64,000 bases of DNA from Methanothermobacter sp. CaT2 (GTDB lineage Archaea; Methanobacteriota; Methanobacteria; Methanobacteriales; Methanothermobacteraceae), in contig NZ_AP011952.1 in the NCBI RefSeq assembly GCF_000828575.1, forward strand, positions 1,455,001-1,519,000, read 5' to 3'. Positions 8,820-17,703 of this stretch are shown in pieces. How positions within the stretch are numbered: position 1 is the stretch's first letter; every line of letters starts with the position of its first letter. A program made the translations under genes and the position numbers. The notes beneath the pieces were generated by a model, which saw only the letters and a program-made list of their open reading frames with translations, did no database searches and was not told the origin of the DNA.

Positions 8820-10955
8820 TCAGCCCTCGGGGACCTCATCAACGGAACATGTGAAGCGGCACTTCGGGAATCCCTTACAACCGACGAATTCCCCGTAACG
8901 TCCGGAGCGCTTTATGAGGTCTGAACCACATTCAGGGCATTTACCGACAACCTCTTCAACCTCTGATTTCTTTTTACCACATTTTGGGTCAAGACAGGCC
9001 CTCTGCCGCGGCCTTCCATAGGATATCATGGGGAGACCGCACTTTTCACAGAGACTTTTAAGCACACTGGCGCCCTTTGGAAGTGAGTAAACGGTCCTGC
9101 AGTCAGGGTAGCTTGAACACCCCACAAAGGTGCTCCTGTTTCTGGGAGAGTATTTTATGACGAGTTTCCCACCACAGGCGGGGCATTCACCCACAACCCT
9201 GCTGTCCTGGTAGGCCCTGTAGAGTTCCTTCCCGATGTCCCTGAGGTTCTCCTCTATGTCACTGAGTATGGATCTTACCTCTGTGATGGCCTCATCTATA
9301 ACCTGGTCCTTGCTTATCTTCCCCCTCATGATATCCTCTAGTTCCCTCTCGAACTGCCTTGTGAGTTCCTCGCTGGTGATCTTCTCACAGTACCTTGTGA
9401 GGGTGTCAATTATGTTCTCACCCAGGGGACTGACCCTTATCTTTTTCCCCTCAATGTACTTCCTGTCATAGAGTTTGGCTATTATATCTGCACGTGTTGA
9501 CTTGGTTCCAAGACCCCTCCTCTCGAGTTCCCTGATGAGGGAAGCCTCGTTGTATCTTGCCGGAGGTTTTGTCTCCCTTTCATCTGCGCTTACACTCCTG
9601 ACAGCCAGAGAGTCTCCGCCGGATATCTCAGGGAATTCTTCATCCTCCATCTTCGTGTAGGGGTAGCTCTCCATCCAGCCCCCCTTACTGACCCTCTTCC
9701 TGGAGAAGCTGAACTCCTCTTCTCCAATTTCAAGTTCTACCTTCATGGTCTGGAGGATGGCATCCTCACCGAATACACTTATGAACCGGTGGACTATGAG
9801 GTCATAAACCTTTTTCTCATCCTTTGAGAGTTCCGATGGAAGAAGACCTGTGGGATGTATGGCCGGGTGGGCATCATCCTCCTTTTTTCCCTCATGGGGT
9901 TTGAGGGGGCCTCTGAGCCTTTCAATGTGGACTCCGAAGCGGGGGTTCTTTGCAAGGTTTTTGAGGATCTTTTCGTACCCTATACTTTCCGGGAGCTTCT
10001 GGGATGATGTCCTGGGATATGAGGTGTAACCCTCGGTGTAGAGGTTCTGTGCAATTGTCTGTGTCTTCTTGGGGCTGAATCCGAATACACGGTAGGCCTC
10101 TGACTGGAGGGTCCCCAGGTCGAAGGGTACCGGGGGCTTTCTGATGGTGTCCCTTACCCTAACATCCTTAACCTTAGCGTCACTTCCCTGGCACTTCTTG
10201 AGGATGCTGTCGACCAGCTCCCGCTTGAAGATCTTGCCCCTCTTGCTCTCGGCGATGATCCCTTCCCCGAGTTCAGCGCGTATTATCCAGTAGGGGACGG
10301 GTTTAAAGTCCCTTATCTCCTTCTCCCGTTCAACCAGTATCGCGAGGGTAGGGGTCTGAACCCTCCCGGCGGATAATTTTATGAAACGATTTGTGGCCGC
10401 CTTAACAGACTTCATGAGGGAGCGGGATATGTTTACTCCGAAAATAAAATCAAGTATGTGCCTTGCAGCGCCGCTGTCGACCTGCCCATAGTCGACTTCA
10501 ATGGGGTTCTGGTAGGCCCTCTGTATTTCCTCCCTGGTGAGGGTTGAGAACTTCATCCTGGAGGTCTTCCTGAGGGCCTCCTCACCGCAACCGTATTTGA
10601 GGGCGTTGAAACCAATGAGGGTCCCCTCAATGTCATAATCGCAGGCATGGATGTAGCGGTCAGCGCCGGCTGCAAATTTCCTTATAACGTTGAGGTAATC
10701 CTTAACGTAACCCTTCTTCTTATCGATCTCGTGTATGGGTGCCCATTCAAGGTCAAAAAAGTGTTCTTCGTTGGACTGCCTGGGGCGGAGTGAGTAGAGG
10801 TGTCCCACCGCTGATACTATGGTGACCCTCTTATCACCCTCCACATGTTCCCAGTATGACACCTTTCCATGTTTTTTCTTCATGGCGTCTGGAAAGAGGG
10901 CCCCGGCAATCTTTTCAGATGATTTGGGCTTCTCACAGATTATAACTTCATGCAT
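8820..10955 (-). CDS. topA: DNA topoisomerase I (type IA)
   Basis: Relaxes negatively supercoiled DNA by 5'-phosphotyrosyl single-strand passage. From ATG 10955 the protein has 711 residues: TOPRIM domain ([15 protein letters not shown]; the acidic [13 protein letters not shown] motif near residue 107), the active-site tyrosine in TSYPRTSS (about residue 310), and three C-terminal zinc ribbons starting CPACGG, CEKCG and CPECGS. An upstream in-frame GTG (10976) overlaps the stop of the small zinc protein; the ATG fits the family N-terminus better. The 3' end is partly repeated just downstream (see 8577-8819). Confidence 0.95.
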   Translation of the reverse strand: MHEVIICEKPKSSEKIAGALFPDAMKKKHGKVSYWEHVEGDKRVTIVSAVGHLYSLRPRQSNEEHFFDLEWAPIHEIDKKKGYVKDYLNVIRKFAAGADRYIHACDYDIEGTLIGFNALKYGCGEEALRKTSRMKFSTLTREEIQRAYQNPIEVDYGQVDSGAARHILDFIFGVNISRSLMKSVKAATNRFIKLSAGRVQTPTLAILVEREKEIRDFKPVPYWIIRAELGEGIIAESKRGKIFKRELVDSILKKCQGSDAKVKDVRVRDTIRKPPVPFDLGTLQSEAYRVFGFSPKKTQTIAQNLYTEGYTSYPRTSSQKLPESIGYEKILKNLAKNPRFGVHIERLRGPLKPHEGKKEDDAHPAIHPTGLLPSELSKDEKKVYDLIVHRFISVFGEDAILQTMKVELEIGEEEFSFSRKRVSKGGWMESYPYTKMEDEEFPEISGGDSLAVRSVSADERETKPPARYNEASLIRELERRGLGTKSTRADIIAKLYDRKYIEGKKIRVSPLGENIIDTLTRYCEKITSEELTRQFERELEDIMRGKISKDQVIDEAITEVRSILSDIEENLRDIGKELYRAYQDSRVVGECPACGGKLVIKYSPRNRSTFVGCSSYPDCRTVYSLPKGASVLKSLCEKCGLPMISYGRPRQRACLDPKCGKKKSEVEEVVGKCPECGSDLIKRSGRYGEFVGCKGFPKCRFTCSVDEVPEG

Positions 10956-10972
10956 CTTACCACTCAGGGATC

Positions 10973-11233
10973 TCACCTGTAGAATCCGTAGAAGTCACTG
11001 CAGTAACTGCACATGGGGTACTTACCGTAATGATAATGGCTTGAATCATCGGCGTTTATGTTGAACTTCTTATGGCATATGAAGCACTCTTCTATCTTCT
11101 CATCATCTGAAGTTTCTTCACTGCCGGGATTATCTCTGCTGTAAACCGTTTCGCTGTCTGATGTGCCAACACCGCATGGATTCCCATTTTCTGGTTCCAT
11201 ATTCTCTCTGTCTGAGGATTTTTCTCCACCCAT
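10973..11233 (-). CDS. Small zinc-ribbon-like protein
   Basis: An 86-residue protein not recognised as a named family. The first 45 residues are acidic, low-complexity and rich in Ser, Glu and Asn. The C-terminal 38 hold CFICHKK and, 20 residues on, [12 protein letters not shown], two CxxC knuckles that should bind one zinc; HYHYGKYP lies between. It overlaps topA's upstream GTG by four bases and follows the serB fusion gene by eight, so it is part of a tbp-serB-zinc-topA run. A DNA- or topoisomerase-associated adaptor is possible but is inference only. Confidence 0.7.
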   Translation of the reverse strand: MGGEKSSDRENMEPENGNPCGVGTSDSETVYSRDNPGSEETSDDEKIEECFICHKKFNINADDSSHYHYGKYPMCSYCSDFYGFYR

Positions 11234-11241
11234 AGGATCCC

Positions 11242-12717
11242 CTAAACTATCCTGTGCTTCTGGAGAAGAAGAATCTCATCCTTTGTAAGTTTTTTGCCCT
11301 CTTTGAACTTCTCATATATTTCACGGGCCCTTTCCTTTTCTTCAATATCTTTTTCCCTGCTTTCTCTTCTCCTGGCACTTCTGTTCTCTGATCTCAGGGC
11401 GTTTATTCTCTCGTTTATCTGGCGTATCTCACCGAGGGTTGATTTGAATTCCTCATGCTTCTCTGAGGCCATCCTCCTGAATTCGAGGAACTTCTCATGG
11501 GCCTCGTCAGCCTTCTTGCGTATCTCATCTGTTTTTCTGAAGTACTCCAGCATCTTCTCATGGTAACCCTGGGCCTCCTCAGAGAGGGCCACAACCTTCT
11601 CATGGTACTCCTCTGACTTTTTCCTGAGTTCAAGGGCCTTTTCACGGGTTTCATCGTCCTCCTGAATCTTCATGAGTTTCTTTCGAAGCTCGTTCGCTGT
11701 CTTGACAAGTTCATTCTCCTTGTTAATGTCAAGGACCCTTGTTTCAATGATCTTGTCTATTCGCTTGATCTCATTTTCAATCTTTATACGGTCCCTTCCT
11801 CCTGAGGACCATTCGAGTTTGCGTATCTCCTTGTTTATCTGGTCCCTGAGCTTCTTGTTCTCCTCGACCTGGGAGTTTATTTCATTACGTTTATCTCTCA
11901 GTTCAACAGCCCTGTTGAGTGTTTCACGAAGTTCACTGTTGAGATTGTCCCTCAGTTCCTTCATTTCACGTGCTTTTTTGTTCAGTTCATCCCTTTCAGA
12001 GGCTATTGCTGAGAGTTTGTCTTCGTATTCATTTTTGAGTTCCATAACTTCGTCGTAACTCATCTTGTTCAATTTATCATCAGCCTCTGCAACTTTTTCA
12101 ATGATGGGGAGTATCTTGCGCAGATCCTTATCTTCAACAACTGCATCGGCCTTCTTCCTGAGGGCTGGCTTGGCATTGAAGGCTATGCCCAGACGTGCGG
12201 CCTCTATCATGGATATATCGTTGGCCCCGTCACCAACTGCAACGCACTCCCTGGGACTTATACCCTCCTTCTCAAGGATCCCGCAGAGGACATCATACTT
12301 TGATTTTTCCACAAGGGGCCCGCTCACTTCACCGGTAAGTATGCCATCTTCCTCATGGAGCCTGTTGCAGAAGAGGTAATCTATGCCGAGTTTCTCCTTT
12401 ACGGGTTCAGCCACAAGGTCAAAGCTTCCACTTATAACTGCAACCAGGTACCCCTTCTCCTTGAGGGTCTTTACTGTCTCCTCGGCGCCCTCCATTAGGG
12501 GCAGTTCATCTGCAACCTTCTTTATGTCTTCCACCGCTGTTCCCTTGAGGAGTTTAACCCTCTCCCTTATTGAGGATTCAAAGTCAACATCACCCTGCAT
12601 GGCCTTCTCGGTGATCTCCATTACTTCCTTTTCAACGCCAGCGATTTTTCCTATCTCGTCTATGGCTTCACCATCAATAATGACATTGTCAAGATCGAAA
12701 ACTACAAGTTTAATCAA
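11242..12717 (-). CDS. serB: SerB-type HAD phosphatase fused to a long coiled coil
   Basis: Residues 1-210 are a HAD phosphatase of the phosphoserine phosphatase group: DLDN nucleophile motif near residue 7, VISGSFD (motif II, about 95), PLVEKSKYDVL with the motif III Lys, and VGDGANDISMIEAA (motif IV, about 163). The nucleophile motif is DLDNV rather than the usual DFDST. Residues 215 to the end (about 275) are almost pure charged coiled coil in heptads, with no Pro and few Gly. The gene starts at TTG 12717 behind GGTGATAT; an ATG at 12729 overlaps the tbp stop. Phosphatase activity on phosphoserine is likely; the coiled coil suggests an added scaffold or nucleic-acid role. Confidence 0.85.
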   Translation of the reverse strand: MIKLVVFDLDNVIIDGEAIDEIGKIAGVEKEVMEITEKAMQGDVDFESSIRERVKLLKGTAVEDIKKVADELPLMEGAEETVKTLKEKGYLVAVISGSFDLVAEPVKEKLGIDYLFCNRLHEEDGILTGEVSGPLVEKSKYDVLCGILEKEGISPRECVAVGDGANDISMIEAARLGIAFNAKPALRKKADAVVEDKDLRKILPIIEKVAEADDKLNKMSYDEVMELKNEYEDKLSAIASERDELNKKAREMKELRDNLNSELRETLNRAVELRDKRNEINSQVEENKKLRDQINKEIRKLEWSSGGRDRIKIENEIKRIDKIIETRVLDINKENELVKTANELRKKLMKIQEDDETREKALELRKKSEEYHEKVVALSEEAQGYHEKMLEYFRKTDEIRKKADEAHEKFLEFRRMASEKHEEFKSTLGEIRQINERINALRSENRSARRRESREKDIEEKERAREIYEKFKEGKKLTKDEILLLQKHRIV

Positions 12718-12728
12718 AAATATCACCA

Positions 12729-13274
12729 TTAAATCAGATCTAACTCGGCAAGCCTTGCCTTAGTCTTTTCAACTCCAAGTTTAGCATCCTCTGCACTCTT
12801 GGCTCCTGTACATACAACCTTACCTGAACCGAATAACAGGAGCACCACCTTGGGATCATCCAGTCTGTAAACGAGTCCAGGGAACTGTTCAGGTTCGTAC
12901 TCTGTATTTTCAAGTCCAAGGGCAACAGCCTCAAGGTTGAGTGGTTTTCCAAGGTTCGCCGAGGCCACAATGTTCTGGATCTTTATTTCAAATTCCTCTG
13001 GTATGTCAGGATCCATGGTCCTCATCATGTCAACTGTCAGTTTTATGGCCCTCTTGGAGTCCTCTATTGATTTGGCTCCTGTACATACGAGTTTGCCTGA
13101 CCCAAAGATCAGTGCAGCCGTCTTCGGCTCCTTTAATTTGTACACAAGCCCCGGAAACTGTTCCCTGTTAAAATCAACATTCTCAAGGGCTTCTGCAACT
13201 GTCTGAAGATCAATGGATTTTCCAAGGGTTGCTGAAGCAACAATATTTTCTATTTTGATATCCACATCTGTCAA
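12729..13274 (-). CDS. tbp: TATA-box-binding protein
   Basis: General transcription factor that bends promoter DNA at the TATA box and recruits TFB. 181 residues forming two direct repeats of about 90: IKIENIVASATLGKSIDL / IKIQNIVASANLGKPLNL and EQFPGLVYKLKEPK / EQFPGLVYRLDDPK, FGSGKLVCTGAKS / FGSGKVVCTGAKS. Start is TTG at 13274 preceded by GGGAGGT. The short C-terminal tail (LAELDLI) is less acidic than in some archaea. Its stop abuts the serB fusion gene, so the two are co-transcribed. A strong TATA box lies about 30 bases upstream. Confidence 0.97.
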   Translation of the reverse strand: MTDVDIKIENIVASATLGKSIDLQTVAEALENVDFNREQFPGLVYKLKEPKTAALIFGSGKLVCTGAKSIEDSKRAIKLTVDMMRTMDPDIPEEFEIKIQNIVASANLGKPLNLEAVALGLENTEYEPEQFPGLVYRLDDPKVVLLLFGSGKVVCTGAKSAEDAKLGVEKTKARLAELDLI

Positions 13275-13301
13275 CTAGATACCTCCCGGTGAAGTTAAAC
13301 C

Positions 13302-13314
13302 TACATATAAATTT
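13302..13314 (-). promoter_or_regulatory. TATA box of tbp
   Basis: On the minus strand the sequence AATTTATATGTAG is centred about 35 bases before the TTG start. Archaeal initiation about 25 bases downstream of the box would give a leader of about 10 bases that still contains the GGGAGGT site. Assigned by eye. Confidence 0.55.
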
Positions 13315-13494
13315 AAATGCACCTATATTAATATTGACGTAAAAAACTAGTTATTATGAATAATAATGCGGTTAATATTCAGTGTTTATCATTCCTCAAT
13401 TGAAAAATTATTGCGGCCTATCATCAAACTCTTTTCATATTTTAAGCACCATCCTTAAATAATTTAACATACTTAATGAATAGAGGGGGATGAA

Positions 13495-13878
13495 GTGGTT
13501 ATTGATCCAAGGTTTTACAAAGAACAGGTTGAGGAACTTGGGATTGAGGGCATTGAAATAGACCCCTCCTCTGAAGAGGAGGCCCTCAAGATTCTGAGGG
13601 AGGTTGAAGACGCTATAAGGAATCTGAAGAGGATAAGGTACAACCTCCATATGGACATGAGATTAATAAGGAGGGAGTACCTTGAGAAAATGAGGGACCC
13701 TGACGTCAGGGGTGATGTCAAAAGGAGAAGGGCTCTTATGGATGAGAGGGATAATCTCCTGGGCCCCTATGAGGGAGTGGACAGGATAATCAACACGCTC
13801 CTTGAACAGCTGGAAGAGGCGAGCATATTCCTGAGGGAATACGCCGGTCTTGAGATCGCCAGCACTGAAGAGTGGTAA
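13495..13878 (+). CDS. Conserved methanobacterial helical protein, function unknown
   Basis: 127 residues, strongly charged and predicted mostly helical (ALKILREVEDAIRNLKRIRYN; LIRREYLEKMRDPDV; DRIINTLLEQLEEASIFLREYA). No cysteine cluster, membrane segment or catalytic motif is visible. GTG start at 13495 behind GAGGGGGATGAA. It is divergent from tbp and followed by a CYTH-domain gene 90 bases on. I do not recognise a family; a protein-interaction role is only a guess. Confidence 0.75.
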   Translation: MVIDPRFYKEQVEELGIEGIEIDPSSEEEALKILREVEDAIRNLKRIRYNLHMDMRLIRREYLEKMRDPDVRGDVKRRRALMDERDNLLGPYEGVDRIINTLLEQLEEASIFLREYAGLEIASTEEW

Positions 13879-13968
13879 TGGAGTTTCTGAAACTGTTTTA
13901 GAGCATCCAGGTATGTGCACTCTACTTTATGATTATGTCTGTGTTAGAGCACTGAAGGGTGGTAGCAT

Positions 13969-14502
13969 TTGATTGAGGTTGAGGTTAAGGCAAAAATTCA
14001 TGATAGAGATGAGATGGTTGATCAGATACTCTCAGTTGGAGGCGTTCATGTCTCTGACGAGGAGCAGCATGACCTGTATTTCAACGCCCCCCACAGGGAC
14101 TTCGCAAGGACAGACGAGGCCCTGAGGATAAGAAGATCCGGTGGGAGGACCTTCATCACCTATAAGGGCCCCAAGATAGATGAAGAGAGCAAGACAAGAA
14201 AGGAACTCGAGACGGAGGTCGCTGACCCGGGGACGGCCGCAGAGATACTGGAATCCCTCGGCTTCAGGATGGTGAGGGAGGTTGTAAAGGAACGCAGGAT
14301 CTACAGTGTGGGGGAGTTCACAGTTTCCATTGACACCGTAATGGGCCTGGGGACCTACCTTGAAATTGAGAGGGATCTACCTGACGGAAGTGACTATGCC
14401 GGGGCCCTCCGGGAGATATTTGAGCTCTACAGAAAACTTGGCATCGAGGACGGATTTGAGAGGAGGTCATACCTCGAGCTCCTTGAACTGGGCGAGGAGT
14501 AA
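13969..14502 (+). CDS. CYTH-domain protein (CyaB / thiamine-triphosphatase-like)
   Basis: 177-residue member of the CYTH superfamily, whose tunnel fold binds triphosphates and two metal ions. The hallmark ExExK is seen at the very N-terminus (EVEVKAK, residues 3-9). Conserved basic and acidic residues follow: LRIRRS, FITYKGPKI, TRKELETEV, VVKERRIYSV, DTVMGLGTYLEIE. In archaea such proteins were named class IV adenylate cyclase, but tripolyphosphatase or thiamine-triphosphatase activity is equally possible. TTG start at 13969 after GGTGGT. Confidence 0.85.
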   Translation: MIEVEVKAKIHDRDEMVDQILSVGGVHVSDEEQHDLYFNAPHRDFARTDEALRIRRSGGRTFITYKGPKIDEESKTRKELETEVADPGTAAEILESLGFRMVREVVKERRIYSVGEFTVSIDTVMGLGTYLEIERDLPDGSDYAGALREIFELYRKLGIEDGFERRSYLELLELGEE

Positions 14503-14613
14503 GGCTGATGGTCCTCAGATATTTCAAATTCACTGATGCGGTCTCTGATCATTATCATACCATAACACGTCATGACCCACCATATTTCAGCCACCGGAAT
14601 ATGGATGCACTCT

Positions 14614-14634
14614 CAAACCTTTTATACTAATATA
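14614..14634 (+). promoter_or_regulatory. TATA-box region of the aksA operon
   Basis: AT-rich segment with CTTTTATACTAATATA about 70 bases upstream of the aksA start, the best TATA candidate in the 190-base gap after the CYTH gene. A second AT-rich run (TTTTAAATAAATG) lies at 14640-14652. No operator is apparent. Confidence 0.4.
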
Positions 14635-14692
14635 TCTAATTTTAAATAAATGCCAAGTATTCATTTTAATAAAGCATTAAGGTGGTAATCCC

Positions 14693-15868
14693 TTGAGATA
14701 CTTTGTTAGCCCCTTCAATAAAGAAGCTGAATTAAAATTTCCTGACAGAATCACGATTTACGATACAACACTGCGTGACGGGGAGCAGACCCCCGGTGTA
14801 TGCCTTGGAACAGAAGAAAAACTTGAAATAGCCAGAAAACTTGATGAGCTCGGCATACATCAGATAGAGAGCGGATTTCCGGTTGTATCAGAACAGGAAA
14901 GAGTTTCAGTGAAGTCCATTGCAAATGAGGGCCTCAATGCAGAGATACTGGCACTCTGCAGGACAAAGAAGGATGACATCGACGCAGCAATAGACTGTGA
15001 TGTGGATGGAGTCATAACCTTCATGGCAACATCAGATCTCCACCTGAAACACAAACTCAAACTCACAAGGGAGGAGGCCCTCAACGTCTGCATGAACTCC
15101 ATAGAGTATGCCAAGGATCACGGGCTTTTCCTGGCATTTTCAGCAGAGGATGCAACAAGGACGGACCTCGACTTCCTCAAGCAGATCTACCGGAAGGCCG
15201 AGAACTATGGTGCAGACAGGGTCCACATTGCAGATACCGTGGGCGCCATAAGCCCCCAGGGTATGGACTACCTTGTCAGGGAACTGCGCAGGGACATCAA
15301 GGTTGACATAGCACTCCACTGCCACAACGACTTTGGAATGGCCCTATCGAACTCAATAGCAGGGCTACTTGCAGGTGGGACTGCAGTCTCAACCACAGTT
15401 AACGGTATAGGTGAAAGGGCGGGCAACACATCCCTTGAGGAGCTGATCATGGCCCTGAGGATAATCTATGAGGTTGACCTCGGATTCAACATAGGCGTCC
15501 TCTATGAACTTTCAAGGCTTGTGGAGAAACACACAAGAATGAAGGTACCTGAGAACAAGCCGATAGTCGGCAGGAACGTATTCAGACACGAATCAGGTAT
15601 ACACGTCGACGCGGTCATAGAGGAGCCCCTAACCTATGAGCCATTCCTCCCAGAGATGATAGGCCACCAGCGCAAGATAGTGCTGGGGAAACACTCCGGG
15701 TGCCGTGCGGTCAAGGCCAAACTTGAGGAGTACGGCATCGATGTTACGAGGGATGAACTCTGCAGGATAGTGGAGGAGGTAAAGAAAAACAGGGAGAAGG
15801 GTAAGTACATCAACGATGAACTCTTCTACAGGATTGTGAAGTCCGTAAGGGGACCTGTAGACTTCTAG
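14693..15868 (+). CDS. aksA: Homocitrate synthase AksA (LeuA/NifV family)
   Basis: Condenses acetyl-CoA with 2-oxoglutarate and longer 2-oxoacids, the first step of the chain elongation that yields 2-oxosuberate for coenzyme B. 391 residues with the DRE-TIM barrel motifs ITIYDTTLRDGEQTPGV (residues about 20-36), the metal-binding LHCHNDFGMALSNS (about 205) and NGIGERAGNTSLEE (about 240). The C-terminal accessory part (RNVFRHESGIHVDAV) is shorter than in LeuA and lacks the leucine regulatory domain. TTG start at 14693 behind AAGGTGGT. The aconitase-type gene follows within ten bases, supporting AksA over LeuA or CimA. Confidence 0.88.
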   Translation: MRYFVSPFNKEAELKFPDRITIYDTTLRDGEQTPGVCLGTEEKLEIARKLDELGIHQIESGFPVVSEQERVSVKSIANEGLNAEILALCRTKKDDIDAAIDCDVDGVITFMATSDLHLKHKLKLTREEALNVCMNSIEYAKDHGLFLAFSAEDATRTDLDFLKQIYRKAENYGADRVHIADTVGAISPQGMDYLVRELRRDIKVDIALHCHNDFGMALSNSIAGLLAGGTAVSTTVNGIGERAGNTSLEELIMALRIIYEVDLGFNIGVLYELSRLVEKHTRMKVPENKPIVGRNVFRHESGIHVDAVIEEPLTYEPFLPEMIGHQRKIVLGKHSGCRAVKAKLEEYGIDVTRDELCRIVEEVKKNREKGKYINDELFYRIVKSVRGPVDF

Positions 15869-15877
15869 GTGGTTAAA

Positions 15878-17155
15878 ATGAACATGACAGAGAAGATCCT
15901 CGCAGAGGCAGCAGGACTCAGGGAGGTCACACCCGGCGAGATAATAGAGGCAAGGGTTGACCTCGCCATGACCCATGACGGCACCTCACCCCCCACCATC
16001 AGGACCTTCAGGGATATAGCCTCAAGGGGAGGCCCCGCTAGGGTCTGGGACCCCGAGAGGATAGTCATGGTATTTGATCACAACGTACCAGCCAACACAA
16101 TAGGTGCCGCGGAGTTCCAGAGGGTCACAAGGGAATTCGCCAGGGAACAGGGTATAGTGAACATATTCCAGAACGCAGCAGGTATATGCCACCAGGTTCT
16201 GCCTGAGAGGGGATTTGTAAGACCTGGAATGGTCATTGTTGGGGCGGACTCCCACACCTGCACCTATGGAGCCTTCGGAGCCTTCGCAACAGGCATGGGG
16301 GCGACTGACATGGCCATGGTCTTTGCAACAGGCAAAACCTGGTTCATGGTACCTGAGGCAATGAGAATCGAGGTTACAGGTGAACCTGAGGGCCACGTGT
16401 ATGCAAAGGACGTCATACTCCACATTATAGGCGAGATCGGTGTTGATGGTGCAACCTACCGTTCCGTGGAATTCACAGGAGACACCATAGAGAGCATGGA
16501 TGTCTCCGGGAGGATGACCATCTGCAACATGGCCGTGGAGATGGGTGCAAAGAACGGTATAATGGAGCCCAACCGGCAGACCCTTGACTATGTGAGGTCA
16601 AGGACAGGCAGTGAATTCAGGGTTTACAGTTCAGATGAGGACAGCCAGTACCTGGAGGATCACCACTTCGATGTCTCAGACCTTGAACCCCAGGTGGCCT
16701 GTCCAGATGATGTTGACAACGTCTACCCTGTCCACAGGGTTGAGGGAACCCACATAGACGAGGCCTTCCTGGGTTCATGCACCAACGGCCGGTACGAGGA
16801 CCTGAAAATCGCCGCAGAGGTTATAGGCGACAGGAGGGTCCATGAGGATGTGAGGTTCATAGTCTCGCCGGCATCAAGGGAGATCTACCTTAAGGCACTG
16901 GAGGATGGTATAATAGAGACCTTCATCAGGGCAGGGGCGATAGTCTGCAACCCTGGCTGCGGCCCGTGCCTGGGGGCCCATATGGGAGTCCTTGCCCCAG
17001 GGGAGGTCAGCATAGCAACAACCAACAGAAACTTCAGGGGAAGGATGGGTGACCCTGCATCCAGCGTCTACCTGGCCAACCCGGCAGTCGTTGCAGAATC
17101 CGCCATTGAAGGGGTAATAAGCGCCCCTCAACAGGAGGCAGGAAATGGATGTTAA
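15878..17155 (+). CDS. hacA: Homoaconitase / isopropylmalate isomerase large subunit
   Basis: 4Fe-4S hydro-lyase large subunit, about 425 residues. Cluster ligands are in EAFLGSCTNGRYEDL (about residue 300) and CNPGCGPCLGAHMG (about 362-375); substrate-binding blocks include VFDHNVPANT, GADSHTCTYGAFG and TTNRNFRGRMGDPASSVYLA. ATG at 15878 follows AGGTGGTT. Being the partner of aksA it should act on (homo)n-aconitate in coenzyme B synthesis; the sequence alone cannot exclude LeuC, and the small subunit gene is not in this window. Confidence 0.85.
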   Translation: MNMTEKILAEAAGLREVTPGEIIEARVDLAMTHDGTSPPTIRTFRDIASRGGPARVWDPERIVMVFDHNVPANTIGAAEFQRVTREFAREQGIVNIFQNAAGICHQVLPERGFVRPGMVIVGADSHTCTYGAFGAFATGMGATDMAMVFATGKTWFMVPEAMRIEVTGEPEGHVYAKDVILHIIGEIGVDGATYRSVEFTGDTIESMDVSGRMTICNMAVEMGAKNGIMEPNRQTLDYVRSRTGSEFRVYSSDEDSQYLEDHHFDVSDLEPQVACPDDVDNVYPVHRVEGTHIDEAFLGSCTNGRYEDLKIAAEVIGDRRVHEDVRFIVSPASREIYLKALEDGIIETFIRAGAIVCNPGCGPCLGAHMGVLAPGEVSIATTNRNFRGRMGDPASSVYLANPAVVAESAIEGVISAPQQEAGNGC

Positions 17156-17684
17156 TGTCATGGAGGAGATTGAACGTATTGAGAGGCTCATAGGGAAACT
17201 CTCAAACACCCAGAAGATACTGCTCTCAACAGACGGCTCGGTAACAAGGATACTTGACGTTCTGCGGGGAACAGTGACCATAAGGACCCTCAAACAGGAA
17301 TTCATACCCTGCAACCAGGAAATAGCAGATAAGCTCAACATCTCCATGGGAGACCCTGTGAACTACAGGGTTGTTGTCATAGGAAACAGGGAGCCCCTCA
17401 TACATGCAGTATCATACATCCCCCTCTCAAGGCTCGACGATGGGTTCAGGGAGGATCTCATAAGGGCCGATGTACCCATAGGGAGGATCCTGAAGAAGCA
17501 TAACATAGAGTCAAGGAGGGAGATAGAGGTCCTTGACATTGAGAACCCGAACCCCCAGCTGAGGGAGATCTTCGGGACAGACTCCCCGATGCTCACAAGG
17601 ACCTACAATATCATCCATGAAGGTGAGGTTCTCATAAGGATAAAGGAGACCTTCCCCTTCGAATGGTTCAGGGAGGAGTTTTAG
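17145..17684 (+). CDS. Chorismate-lyase-like protein (DUF98)
   Basis: 179-residue member of the UbiC-like/DUF98 fold. The DUF98 protein of Methanocaldococcus has been assigned as chorismate lyase giving 4-hydroxybenzoate for methanopterin synthesis, so the same role is likely. Seen: VLRGTVTIRTLKQEF, the VNYRVVVIG strand, PLIHAVSYIPLSRL and the C-terminal RTYNIIHEGEVLIRIKETFP in which Arg/Glu residues line the active site. ATG at 17145 follows GGAGGCAGG and overlaps the end of the aconitase gene, so it is in the aksA operon. Confidence 0.75.
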   Translation: MDVNVMEEIERIERLIGKLSNTQKILLSTDGSVTRILDVLRGTVTIRTLKQEFIPCNQEIADKLNISMGDPVNYRVVVIGNREPLIHAVSYIPLSRLDDGFREDLIRADVPIGRILKKHNIESRREIEVLDIENPNPQLREIFGTDSPMLTRTYNIIHEGEVLIRIKETFPFEWFREEF

Positions 17685-17703
17685 AGATTCACCGGGTGTT
17701 CAT

